This document shows, in pieces, positions 8,380 to 16,262 of a stretch of DNA of 64,000 nucleotides (within the stretch, counting starts at the first letter, position 1; each line of letters starts with the position of its first letter). Origin of the DNA: Hyphomicrobiaceae bacterium (GTDB taxonomy: Bacteria > Pseudomonadota > Alphaproteobacteria > Rhizobiales > Hyphomicrobiaceae); the NCBI GenBank assembly GCA_022844275.1, contig JALHMB010000009.1, forward strand, positions 97,913 through 161,912. The letters are read 5' to 3'. Under the pieces are notes generated by a model that was given only the letters and a program-made list of their open reading frames with translations, searched no databases and was not told the origin of the DNA. The position numbers were made by a program, and so were the translations under genes.

Positions 8380-9609
8380 ATGTCCAACGGGATTGATACC
8401 GGCAGTGATCGGCTGTCCGAATTCGCGATCGGCGCCACCGACAGCATCTGTCGGAAAATCCGCGCCGAAGATGTTCGTGCCTTTGCGGATTTATCTGGTG
8501 ATCACAATGCGTTGCACGTCGACACGGAGTTCGCCGCGCGGACCGAATTTGAGCGGCCGGTCGTCCATGGCTTCCTTCATGCGAGCCTGCTTTCGGCTCT
8601 CATTGGCATGAAGATCCCAGGTCGGGGGGCGCTCTATCTTTCTCAGACGATCGACTTCTCTAAGCCGGTATACGTCGGCGATATGCTCGAAGCGCGAGGC
8701 ACGATCGAAGCCATTGACCAGACGACCCGTGTGATCGACTTGAAGACCGAGATCACCAATCAGGATGGTGTTTGCGTGCTCACAGGACGAGCCAGGGTCA
8801 AGTACCTGCGATCACCTGCGCAGCCGGCCTTGCCGGCCAGTTCTGGTCCGCCGGACCGGAGCGGTCTGCTGGCAGGTCGAACGGCGCTCGTGACCGGGGC
8901 ATCGCGCGGCATCGGTCGCTCGGTCGCCCAACTGCTGGCGAAGCACGGCGCCGAGGTCTGGATCAATTATCGTCGCAGCGAATCGGCGGCGAGGGAGCTT
9001 GCCGGAGGAATTGTCTCCAACGGTGGCCGGGCGCAGGTTGTCAGAGCGGACGTCGGCGACGATGTCGAGGTCGAAGCGATGCTCGAGCGCATCGCGGCGG
9101 GCGGCGGGCTGGATATTCTGGTCAACAGTGCCGGTCCTCGCATTCACGCCATGCCGTTCAATCGATTATCCTGGAGCGAAATGGCCGCATCCTATGAAGC
9201 CGTGGTGGGAAGTGCGTTCCGAGTGACGCAGGGCGCACTCCCGCTGCTGAGGCAATCCGGCGGCAAGGTCATCAATGTCCTTAGCACCGCGGCTCTCGGG
9301 CGCACGGCGCACCATTGGCTACCCTACGTCGCGGCTAAGAGCGCCCTTCTCGCCCTGAGCAAGAATCTGGCTCAGGAACTCGGGCCGCAGGGCATCACCG
9401 TCAATATGGTCTCACCATCCCTGGTCGATACCGACCTCGTCTCGAATGTACCGGATACGATCCGCCACATGATGATCGGCCGGACACCTCTGCGCCGGCT
9501 CGCCACGACGCAGGACGTTGCCGGCGCGGTGCTGTTGCTCGCGACCTCCTACGCTGATTTCATCACGGGCGACAACCTTCTGGTGACGGGCGGGGACGTG
9601 ATGATGTGA
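8380..9609 (+). CDS. MaoC dehydratase fused to a FabG-like short-chain dehydrogenase/reductase
   Basis: This is a 409-residue two-domain protein. Residues about 15-145 form a MaoC hotdog with the D-x(4)-H-type motif in DLSGDHNALHVD. From about 170 onward a Rossmann SDR domain shows TGASRGIG, NSAG, a catalytic serine in NVLST and tyrosine/lysine in YVAAK, and it ends with GGDVMM as FabG-type enzymes do. The fusion joins ketoreduction and dehydration of acyl-thioesters in one chain. The start at 8380 is chosen because GGAG lies 9 bases upstream and the family homology begins there; an open frame extends up to 8290. It heads the plus-strand arm of the lipid locus. Confidence 0.85.
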   Translation: MSNGIDTGSDRLSEFAIGATDSICRKIRAEDVRAFADLSGDHNALHVDTEFAARTEFERPVVHGFLHASLLSALIGMKIPGRGALYLSQTIDFSKPVYVGDMLEARGTIEAIDQTTRVIDLKTEITNQDGVCVLTGRARVKYLRSPAQPALPASSGPPDRSGLLAGRTALVTGASRGIGRSVAQLLAKHGAEVWINYRRSESAARELAGGIVSNGGRAQVVRADVGDDVEVEAMLERIAAGGGLDILVNSAGPRIHAMPFNRLSWSEMAASYEAVVGSAFRVTQGALPLLRQSGGKVINVLSTAALGRTAHHWLPYVAAKSALLALSKNLAQELGPQGITVNMVSPSLVDTDLVSNVPDTIRHMMIGRTPLRRLATTQDVAGAVLLLATSYADFITGDNLLVTGGDVMM

Positions 9610-9670
9610 TCACCCCAGGCCATGCATAGTCCTGGTATCGACTCCGATTTCTGCGAGGCAACGCGCTGAT

Positions 9671-11884
9671 ATGCAATACGCAGCAGAAGCACGAACGGAG
9701 GGAGCAGCGGCCCCCGGCCATCCCAACCTTACATCGCTGATGGCCTCCGTCCTCGATGCGGCCCCATTGCTCGTCAACGAGGATATTCTGCTGCAATCGG
9801 TCAAGTGGAAGGATGTCTCCTCGCATGATGTTGCGCGCATGCTTGCGGCGTTGCAGGCGGCATCGGTCTCGGTCCCCTATTGGCTCGCACGAGCCCTGCT
9901 GCTCGGTGGCCACCGCCTCGCGCCATCACCGCGCCCGATGCTGACGCCGGCGCTGATCGCACTGCGTGCTTTGAATGAGACGGCTCCCTCAAATCCAATA
10001 CATGTGGAGTTGCTTGAATCCTGCCTCCGCGACGTCGAGCAAGCTGCATCAGTGGATCCGGAAGAGCTCGATGCGCTCGTGCGCCGCCTTTGTGCCCTCG
10101 GCAGAACCTCGGCCTCCGCCCGCCTCTCCATCCTGCATGGATCGGAAGCGCTCCGCACTCAGCGTGCGATAAGGCGGGCGATCGAGGGCCATCTGCAGAC
10201 GCTTCCGGCAACGAGGCTTCGGCTTATAGGCACCAGCTCGACCGAGGATCTGGCAAAGCATCTTTTGCCGGCGTTCGGCGCGGTGGGCTATCGAGCGGAG
10301 GTCGAGCAGGCTGCGTACGGCACGGCAGTCGCCGAGTTGATCCGGTCTGACGCGGCGGCGGACATCCATCTGCTGCTGCTGCTCGACGCACCCTCTCTCA
10401 CGGCGCCCGACTGGCGGCTTGATCCAGATACTGCGGCATCCCTGATCGAAGAGCGCAACGAGGCGCTCTTCGCCGCCATTGATCAGTTCGCGCGCAATGG
10501 CGGCGGGTCGCTCATCGTCAATACGCTGCCTGCCCCCGCTGCGCCCGCAGCAGGTTTTCTCGATCGCTCGCATTCAACGGGAGCGGCGCGCATCGTCGCT
10601 CGGATCAATGCCCGCCTCGCGGAGGCCGCATCACGTCATGCTGGCATCGTCCTGGTTGATGCGGATGCATCTCTTGCGGCCATTCCGCCGATTGTGCGTG
10701 AGGATCCAAAACTCTGGTACTATGGACGTGTTGCCTACTCGGCGCGCGCATCACGCGCGCTTGCAAAAGGATTTGCCCTTGCTCAGCGTGCACTGAGGGC
10801 GGCGCCATGCAAAGTTCTGGCCCTCGATCTCGACAACACGCTTTGGGGCGGCATTGTCGGAGAGGACAGTGCCGGGGCACTCGAATGCGGCGACGATTTC
10901 CCGGGCAATGCCTTCAAAGCGTTCCAGGCGGAGTGCCTGCGGCTGAAGGGGCAAGGCCTGCTTCTCGTCGCGCTGAGCAAGAATGAGCCGCAGGCGCTCG
11001 ATGCCCTTGCCGACCATCCCGGCATGCTGCTCAAGCCGGACGACTTCGTCGCTACGGCGGTCAATTGGCAGCCGAAGTCGGGCAATCTCGTTGCCATCGC
11101 GAAGGACCTCGATCTGGGTCTCGACAGCGTATTGTTCCTGGATGACAGCCCGCATGAGCGGGAGGCTATGCGCCAGCAATGCCCCGCGGTGCACGTACCT
11201 GAAATGCCGGAGGATGTCGCACAACGACCGTGCTGGCTCAGAGGGCTCACCGAGACATGGCCGGTCCGCTTGACAGAAGTGGATCTACGCCGCTCCGATA
11301 TATATCACGCGAAGCGCAGATCTCAGGATCTGAAGCGGCAGGCAACAAGCATCGAGGACTACCTTGCGGGCTTGCAGCAGCGCCTCGTCATCCTGCCGGT
11401 GGGACCGGCTACGCTGGCGCGGGCAGCGCAACTCCACCTGCGCACCAATCAGTTCAATCTCTCGATGGAGCGCTTCGATGAGGCGCGGCTGCAGGCCATG
11501 CTCGACGATCCGGCGCACCACCTCGTTCTTGCGGGTCGCGCGATAGACAAATTCGGCGACCATGGAATTGTCATCGCGGCCACCGTCGCTATCGACGATG
11601 ACGCCGCAACGATCCTGAGTTTCCTGATGAGCTGCCGCGTCATCGGGCGGCAAGTCGAGGACGCATTCCTTGGCGCCATACTCGATCAACTGCACCAATG
11701 CGGTGTCCGGACAGTAGATGTGTCGTACAAAGCGACGCCGAAGAATGGGATCGCCCGCGACTTTCTTGAGCGCGCGCATTTCGACGAGGTCGAGATGTCG
11801 GGCGGCATGACACGGTGGCGCCAAAGAGATCCTGATGCACGCCGCGCCGCCTCACATTTCATCGCCGTCCAGTGGAGCGTGTGA
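9671..11884 (+). CDS. fkbH: FkbH-like HAD-family protein
   Basis: This is a 737-residue protein. The second half is a typical FkbH domain: the HAD motif ALDLDNTLWGG with D386 and D388, LVALSKNEP, VLFLDDSPHEREA, and a C-terminal acyltransferase-like part (LRTNQFNLS, DKFGDHGIV, SCRVIGRQVE). FkbH proteins take a glycolytic C3 intermediate (1,3-bisphosphoglycerate) and load a glyceryl unit onto a carrier protein in polyketide pathways. The first ~370 residues are a less conserved N-terminal extension. The gene is followed after 5 bp by a small carrier protein, its likely acceptor. The product made with the AcpXL-like system is unknown. Confidence 0.85.
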   Translation: MQYAAEARTEGAAAPGHPNLTSLMASVLDAAPLLVNEDILLQSVKWKDVSSHDVARMLAALQAASVSVPYWLARALLLGGHRLAPSPRPMLTPALIALRALNETAPSNPIHVELLESCLRDVEQAASVDPEELDALVRRLCALGRTSASARLSILHGSEALRTQRAIRRAIEGHLQTLPATRLRLIGTSSTEDLAKHLLPAFGAVGYRAEVEQAAYGTAVAELIRSDAAADIHLLLLLDAPSLTAPDWRLDPDTAASLIEERNEALFAAIDQFARNGGGSLIVNTLPAPAAPAAGFLDRSHSTGAARIVARINARLAEAASRHAGIVLVDADASLAAIPPIVREDPKLWYYGRVAYSARASRALAKGFALAQRALRAAPCKVLALDLDNTLWGGIVGEDSAGALECGDDFPGNAFKAFQAECLRLKGQGLLLVALSKNEPQALDALADHPGMLLKPDDFVATAVNWQPKSGNLVAIAKDLDLGLDSVLFLDDSPHEREAMRQQCPAVHVPEMPEDVAQRPCWLRGLTETWPVRLTEVDLRRSDIYHAKRRSQDLKRQATSIEDYLAGLQQRLVILPVGPATLARAAQLHLRTNQFNLSMERFDEARLQAMLDDPAHHLVLAGRAIDKFGDHGIVIAATVAIDDDAATILSFLMSCRVIGRQVEDAFLGAILDQLHQCGVRTVDVSYKATPKNGIARDFLERAHFDEVEMSGGMTRWRQRDPDARRAASHFIAVQWSV

Positions 11885-11889
11885 GATTC

Positions 11890-12138
11890 ATGCAGACTGC
11901 CGCTCCACCCCGTATCGTCTCCGAGCTCCAGGAAATCTTTGCCGATATCTTCGAGCATGACGCAGCTCTCGATCTTGGTACATCTCCAGAGACCGTAGTG
12001 AAATGGGACTCTCTAGGTCACATCGCGTTGGTCCGGTCCATCGAGGACAGATTCAGCATTGCGCTTTCCATGGATGAGATGATGGAAATCCAGACCGTCG
12101 GCGACATTATCGAAGTGCTTCGACGCCACGGCGCTTGA
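11890..12138 (+). CDS. Acyl carrier protein (FkbH partner)
   Basis: This is an 82-residue carrier protein with Ser41 in KWDSLGHIALV as the phosphopantetheine site. The fold continues with FSIALSMDEMMEIQTVGDII, the normal helix III-IV region. The start at 11890 lies 5 bp after the fkbH stop; a start at 11872 would overlap fkbH. DSLGH-type carriers are the usual companions of FkbH. It differs clearly from the AcpXL-like protein, so the locus has two dedicated carriers. Confidence 0.85.
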   Translation: MQTAAPPRIVSELQEIFADIFEHDAALDLGTSPETVVKWDSLGHIALVRSIEDRFSIALSMDEMMEIQTVGDIIEVLRRHGA

Positions 12139-12477
12139 TCTCTCTCGGTGCTGATCCAGATCGGAGGCCCTCTGCTAAGGTAGCAGCGTCAGCGCCGACA
12201 CGCCGATCCCGCGGGACAAGCGGCGTGCCCGAGTACATCATTTGGGAGTCGCATCCGAAGAGCGGATGCGTAGAATCGCCATGCTCAAGACCGCCTGAGA
12301 ACAGCGTCTCGCACAAGACAAGGCGATACAGCCGCATCCGAAGACTTTGCTCGGCGATCCCGGCAAGCAGATCTGCCCGATGCTGGCGCGCGCATCCATC
12401 GAAGTGAACAGCCCTGCCGTGTTTGCAGTCTACGAGTAGGAGATTGCCGTGTCCGGAAACCAGAAGCAGTTTCCTGG
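12139..12477. other. Intergenic region between the lipid locus and nnrS, no supported gene
   Basis: About 340 bp separate two convergent genes. A minus-strand frame is open through the whole region (12107-12886), but it has no recognisable domain, and the part beyond 12480 is a shadow of nnrS. I see no convincing terminator or RNA gene. Confidence 0.4.
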
Positions 12478-13659
12478 TCAGGCTTGTCGCCGAGCCAAGA
12501 GCGGCGCGTAGACGATGACGAAGCCAGTGAATGCTATGACCCAGGCCGTCGCCGAGAGATAAAGCATCGGCTCCCGCAGCAGATGGAAGGCTGCCACGAT
12601 CCGCGCCACCGCCGCGACAAGCGCGGCAACGTAGATGAGCTGGATCGGCCGCGTCGCGGTGAGCGGCTGGCCCGTGTGTCCCAGACTCGCGCGGGTCATC
12701 ACGGCGAGTGTCATGACACCGACGGCCCCTGCCGTCCAGCCGTGCAACGCACCACTCGGTGCGACGATCTCCGGCGCCATGATTCCCATCGCGAGCAGCA
12801 AGAAGCCGATCGGCACGAACGCATAGGCCAGATGGAGGATCAGCACGAGTGGCTCGGCGGTCGTGCGTTCGCCGGCCCAACGCCACAGGCGTACACCGTT
12901 GAGCCCGAACGCAGCGAGGGCGATCAACGCCGTCGGCTCTCCGTGCGGCACCATCACCCAGATCGCGAGCGAAACGCCGCTTGTCACCATGACGATGACA
13001 TCGAAACGATTGAACGGCACCGGCAGGCGGCCGGCGCCGCGCCGCGCCAACCAGTTGCGGGTGAAGCTTGGGACGATGCGTCCGCCGATCAGCATGATCA
13101 GGAGCACCGTCGCGGCGATGCCCAGGCGCGTGCCGAGACCATTGCCGATCCCAGCGATCGTCTCGAGGTGGAACGCTGCATTGCCGACGAGCAGTAGCGC
13201 GACACCGGCCAGTACCTTAAGATTGCGCGCGTCCTTGCTGGCTACAATTTCGCGAGCGATTACGCTGCCAAGCAGCGCGAGAAAAGACAGGTCGATCGCT
13301 GCCGCAATAGCGACGCCAATCCACAAGGAGGAAAAAACCGCCACGCGGCCTGCGATCCAGGTCAGAAAAAGAGCAAGCAATCGCGTGCCGACGAGAGGTA
13401 AGCGTCCGGTCCAGTTCGGCACCGCAGTCAGCAGAAAGCCGGCGACAATGGCGGGGACGTAGCCGTAGATCAACTCGTGGACATGCCATTCGATCGGCCC
13501 GAACGCGCTCGGCACGATCAGATGCCGGCTCAGCATAGGCAACCATAGGGCGACGGCCAGCGCCGCCCACAACGCCCCGAACAGGAAGAACGGCCGGAAG
13601 CCATAGCTCAATAGTGCCGGGCCGTTGAAGGCGCGGATCTGCGCGGCGCTTGTGGCCAT
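12478..13659 (-). CDS. nnrS: NnrS family heme-copper membrane protein
   Basis: This is a 393-residue polytopic protein with about 12 hydrophobic segments. It opens with the NnrS hallmark GFRPFFLFGALWA, followed by IEWHVHELIYGYVPAIVAGFLLTA and later LHGWTAGAVGVMTLAVMTRASLGHTG. NnrS is a heme- and copper-containing inner-membrane protein that protects cells from nitric-oxide stress during denitrification. It lies 9 bp downstream of a truncated hemoglobin gene, and both stand divergent from an Rrf2/NsrR regulator, so joint NO-responsive control is likely. A C-terminal relic of a second nnrS is at 37516-37794. Confidence 0.92.
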   Translation of the reverse strand: MATSAAQIRAFNGPALLSYGFRPFFLFGALWAALAVALWLPMLSRHLIVPSAFGPIEWHVHELIYGYVPAIVAGFLLTAVPNWTGRLPLVGTRLLALFLTWIAGRVAVFSSLWIGVAIAAAIDLSFLALLGSVIAREIVASKDARNLKVLAGVALLLVGNAAFHLETIAGIGNGLGTRLGIAATVLLIMLIGGRIVPSFTRNWLARRGAGRLPVPFNRFDVIVMVTSGVSLAIWVMVPHGEPTALIALAAFGLNGVRLWRWAGERTTAEPLVLILHLAYAFVPIGFLLLAMGIMAPEIVAPSGALHGWTAGAVGVMTLAVMTRASLGHTGQPLTATRPIQLIYVAALVAAVARIVAAFHLLREPMLYLSATAWVIAFTGFVIVYAPLLARRQA

Positions 13660-13668
13660 GGTTGCCTC

Positions 13669-14142
13669 CTAGGAGTCGTTCAACGCCGGCAGCCGGTCGC
13701 CCTTGCCGAGCATGAGACCGCGATGCGTGCCGATGCCGAGCTCCAGACTCTCCGCAATCATCCGCGCCCGCTCGACGAAAAAGTCTGCGGCTGCCGTGGG
13801 GCAGACGTCGTGCGCCGTCGCCATGAACAGCGCGAGCCAGCGATCGAAATGCTCGCCGCCGATCGGCAGCGGCGCGTGCGCCTGCATCGGCCGACCGTGG
13901 TAGCGCCCAGTCATCAGCGTCACCGACGACCAGAACGCGCACATCCGCTCGAGGTGCGGCTCCCAATCGGCAATGCGCGCGACGAAGATAGGCCCGAGCA
14001 CCGCATCCGCTCGAATGCGGTCGTAGAAAGCATGGACGAGGGTCTGGATCATTTCCTCGTCAATACCGGTGCGCGCCTGAATTGCGGTCGCGGAGGCCGC
14101 CCGCCGCGCCCCGGCATCGCGATGATCAATCGATGAGGTCAT
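13669..14142 (-). CDS. Group III truncated hemoglobin
   Basis: This is a 157-residue globin of the 2/2 type, group III: FYDRIRADAVLGPIF in helix B/C, WEPHLERMCAFWSSV in helix E, and the proximal histidine in GGEHFDRWLALF. These proteins bind O2 and NO, and in denitrifiers are linked to NO or nitrite stress. The ~25-residue N-terminal tail before the globin start is longer than usual, and an internal start is possible. The gene is directly upstream of nnrS and divergent from nsrR with 81 bp between start codons. Confidence 0.88.
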   Translation of the reverse strand: MTSSIDHRDAGARRAASATAIQARTGIDEEMIQTLVHAFYDRIRADAVLGPIFVARIADWEPHLERMCAFWSSVTLMTGRYHGRPMQAHAPLPIGGEHFDRWLALFMATAHDVCPTAAADFFVERARMIAESLELGIGTHRGLMLGKGDRLPALNDS

Positions 14143-14190
14143 GGGGTCCTCTAACAGGGATTGGAGTCACGCATTCGCTCATGTATATCT

Positions 14191-14205
14191 GGTATTTACA
14201 ATACC
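14191..14205. promoter_or_regulatory. Rrf2/NsrR-type operator palindrome
   Basis: GGTATT-TAC-AATACC is a perfect 6-bp inverted repeat with a 3-bp spacer, placed 18 bp upstream of the Rrf2 gene start and 48 bp upstream of the divergent hemoglobin gene. The position suits an autoregulated repressor that also controls the divergent NO-protection genes. Assignment to the adjacent regulator is inferred from position. Confidence 0.6.
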
Positions 14206-14223
14206 TATTCAACCGGAGCGGCG

Positions 14224-14685
14224 ATGCGTCTCACAACCTTCACGGACTATGGTCTCCGCGCACTCATGCGGCTGGCGGGTGAGCCGGAACGCGTGTTCAC
14301 CACTGACGAGATCGCGAGCGAGTTCGCCATCTCGCGCAATCATCTGACAAAGGTTGTCCGGGAGCTGGCCGAGGCAGGCTTTGTCGCGACCCATCGCGGA
14401 GCTGGCGGAGGCTTCCGGCTGGCGCGCCCCGCCGCGGCGATCTCGATCGGGGATGTGGTGCGCCGACTCGAGGCGCGTCATGCGATCGTGGAGTGCTTTA
14501 GAAGCGACGGCGGACATTGTGTGCTGACGCCGCAGTGCCGACTCAAGGATCGCCTCACATCGGCACATAATGCGTTTCTTGCAGAGCTGGAAAAATCGAG
14601 CCTTGCTGAATGTGCCTATCCGGCGCGTCGTTCTGCGACCAAGAGCGACAGGCGGTCCGGCCGCAGCCGCCGTTCGGCCGCGTGA
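14224..14685 (+). CDS. nsrR: Rrf2-family iron-sulfur transcriptional regulator (NsrR-like)
   Basis: This is a 153-residue protein starting MRLTTFTDYGLRALM, the standard Rrf2/NsrR N-terminus with a winged helix (FAISRNHLTKVVRELAEAGFV). The three cluster cysteines lie in ECFRSDGGHCVLTPQCRLKD, fitting the NO-sensing [Fe-S] cluster of NsrR. The start at 14224 is set by this conserved N-terminus; an open frame runs back to 14161 through the operator. It is expected to repress the divergent hemoglobin-nnrS genes until NO destroys the cluster. Confidence 0.85.
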   Translation: MRLTTFTDYGLRALMRLAGEPERVFTTDEIASEFAISRNHLTKVVRELAEAGFVATHRGAGGGFRLARPAAAISIGDVVRRLEARHAIVECFRSDGGHCVLTPQCRLKDRLTSAHNAFLAELEKSSLAECAYPARRSATKSDRRSGRSRRSAA

Positions 14686-14728
14686 GGTGCCGCGTATGCC
14701 GGCGCCTCGCTTCATACTGGAGTAGCGA

Positions 14729-15103
14729 TTGGTGCCTGAACGCGCGCTTTGGCTGATCCTGGGCCTGCTCTCAACTGCTTGCGGCATTGCCGGCATCGTG
14801 CTGCCGCTCGTGCCAACGACGCCGTTCATACTGCTCGCGGCATTCGCCTTTGCGCGGTCGTCTCCACGTTTGCACGACTGGCTTGTCACACACCCGCGGC
14901 TCGGGCCGCCCATCAACGATTGGCGCACACATCGCGCCATAAGTCGTCGCGCCAAGATCACATCTGTTGCGGTCATGGTGATGACGCTCGCCCTCAGTGC
15001 CGTCGCGGGCGTTGGCAGTGTAGTTATCGTGATCCAAGCTGTCGTACTTTGCGCCGTCGCCACGTTCTTATTCACGCGCCCCGATGGCCCAATCGATGGT
15101 TGA
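14729..15103 (+). CDS. YbaN/DUF454 family inner-membrane protein
   Basis: This is a 124-residue membrane protein with the DUF454 signature GIVLPLVPTTPFILLAAFAFARSSPRLHDWL. Hydrophobic segments lie at about 7-40 and 78-115. Function is unknown; relatives occur near heme or iron functions. The start is either TTG at 14729 or GTG at 14732, with no ATG. It follows nsrR by 43 bp and converges on the DUF2478 gene. Confidence 0.8.
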   Translation: MVPERALWLILGLLSTACGIAGIVLPLVPTTPFILLAAFAFARSSPRLHDWLVTHPRLGPPINDWRTHRAISRRAKITSVAVMVMTLALSAVAGVGSVVIVIQAVVLCAVATFLFTRPDGPIDG

Positions 15104-15125
15104 TCACTCATGTCTCGGCATGGAC

Positions 15126-15710
15126 TCACAGGTCGTCGGAACACTCTTGCATCTCGGTTCCAGCGCGCGCTCCATCGCCGACGAGACCGAGATGCCGGCA
15201 CGCCGCCTCAGCATTCGATGGCAGGTCTTCCAGGCCATATTCGACAGCCAGATCACCGGCGAAACGCCGCCACCCATCGAGATTTCCCCACGGCACGGCA
15301 ACCAGAACCGGGACTTCGCGCTCAACGGCTTCGGCGATCAGCGGCCGACATCCGCCGCCTTCGCATTCGGTCTTGCCGAACTTGTTGACGATGAGCAAGT
15401 AGGGCGTCGTCGCAAGCGCGTTGCGTGCCCGCGCCATGGCGCCAAGCAGGGCTTCGACATCTAGATGGCAACCGCGCGCGCCCGCCCCGCGATCGTGTGA
15501 GATCGAGACGGTATTGCCGGTCGTGAGATCTTCCAGAAACATATCGCAGCGTGACCGTCCAGGTCGCGAGACGCTCCGCTGCACAAGCCCGGCCAGGCGA
15601 TAGCCCTGTGCGGCCAGATGAACTGAGATGCGATCCATGACAGATGCGACACGTTGGCCATCACCATAGGTGATGGCAACGATCGGCGCAGATGGCTGCA
15701 GGCGAGACAT
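15126..15710 (-). CDS. DUF2478 family NTPase-like protein
   Basis: This is a 194-residue soluble protein matching DUF2478, a nucleotide-binding-like family often encoded next to molybdenum genes. It shows PIVAITYGDGQRVASVMDRI near the N-terminus, ISHDRGAGARGCHLD in the middle and LLIVNKFGKTECEGGGCRP, with a CEGGGC pair. The start at 15710 gives the conserved N-terminus; the open frame continues to 15758 into mogA. It is the last gene of the nar operon and follows mogA by 11 bp, consistent with a role in molybdenum cofactor supply. The exact function is unknown. Confidence 0.75.
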   Translation of the reverse strand: MSRLQPSAPIVAITYGDGQRVASVMDRISVHLAAQGYRLAGLVQRSVSRPGRSRCDMFLEDLTTGNTVSISHDRGAGARGCHLDVEALLGAMARARNALATTPYLLIVNKFGKTECEGGGCRPLIAEAVEREVPVLVAVPWGNLDGWRRFAGDLAVEYGLEDLPSNAEAACRHLGLVGDGARAGTEMQECSDDL

Positions 15711-15721
15711 GGCGAGATCCT

Positions 15722-16261
15722 TCAGGTGCGTTCGGGAGCAGGTCGATACGCGCGGCAAATGGCTGGATTGGTGTCCAGCCTCGATCCACCGATGAGATCG
15801 ATGCAGTAAGGAATCGCGGCGAACACTGCATCGAGGCAGGTCTTGATGGCGGACGGCTTGCCGGGCAGGTTGATGACGAGGGAACGCCCGAGCGTGCCGG
15901 CCAGCTGTCGCGAGAGGATTGCGGTCGGCACGTCAGCGAGACTGGCTGTGCGCATGGTTTCGCCGAAGCCCGGCAGGAGTCTATCGCAGACGTCGGTTGT
16001 TGCCTCGGGTGTGACGTCGCGCGGTGCGGGGCCCGTACCGCCTGTCGTCAGGATGAGCGGGCAGCGTTCATCGTCCGCCAGCCGTAAGATCGCATTTGCG
16101 ATCTTCGCTCGGTCGTCCCTCACGATGATCAGAACAGGGCGCCAAACCGTCACGAGCACCGCGCCAAGGTATGCCTTGATAGCCGGCCCCCCGCGGTCCT
16201 CGTAGATTCCATCAGCGGCCCTATCCGAGCACACGAGAATGCCAATGGGAACATCACTCAT
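15722..16261 (-). CDS. mogA: Molybdopterin adenylyltransferase (MogA/MoaB)
   Basis: This 179-residue MoCF-domain protein adenylylates molybdopterin before molybdate insertion. It shows IGILVCSDRAADGIYEDRGGPAI at the N-terminus, the TTGGTG-PRDVTPEAT motif, and LVINLPGKPSAIKTCL at the C-terminus, all typical of MogA. The start at 16261 matches the family N-terminus and falls 1 bp after the carbonic anhydrase stop. Location in the nar operon ties cofactor synthesis to the molybdenum-dependent nitrate reductase NarG. Confidence 0.9.
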   Translation of the reverse strand: MSDVPIGILVCSDRAADGIYEDRGGPAIKAYLGAVLVTVWRPVLIIVRDDRAKIANAILRLADDERCPLILTTGGTGPAPRDVTPEATTDVCDRLLPGFGETMRTASLADVPTAILSRQLAGTLGRSLVINLPGKPSAIKTCLDAVFAAIPYCIDLIGGSRLDTNPAICRAYRPAPERT

Positions 16262-16262
16262 C

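Noticed and set aside
12107..12886. 260-codon minus-strand open frame extending past nnrS
   Set aside because: More than half is a shadow of nnrS, the rest has no domain or start signal.
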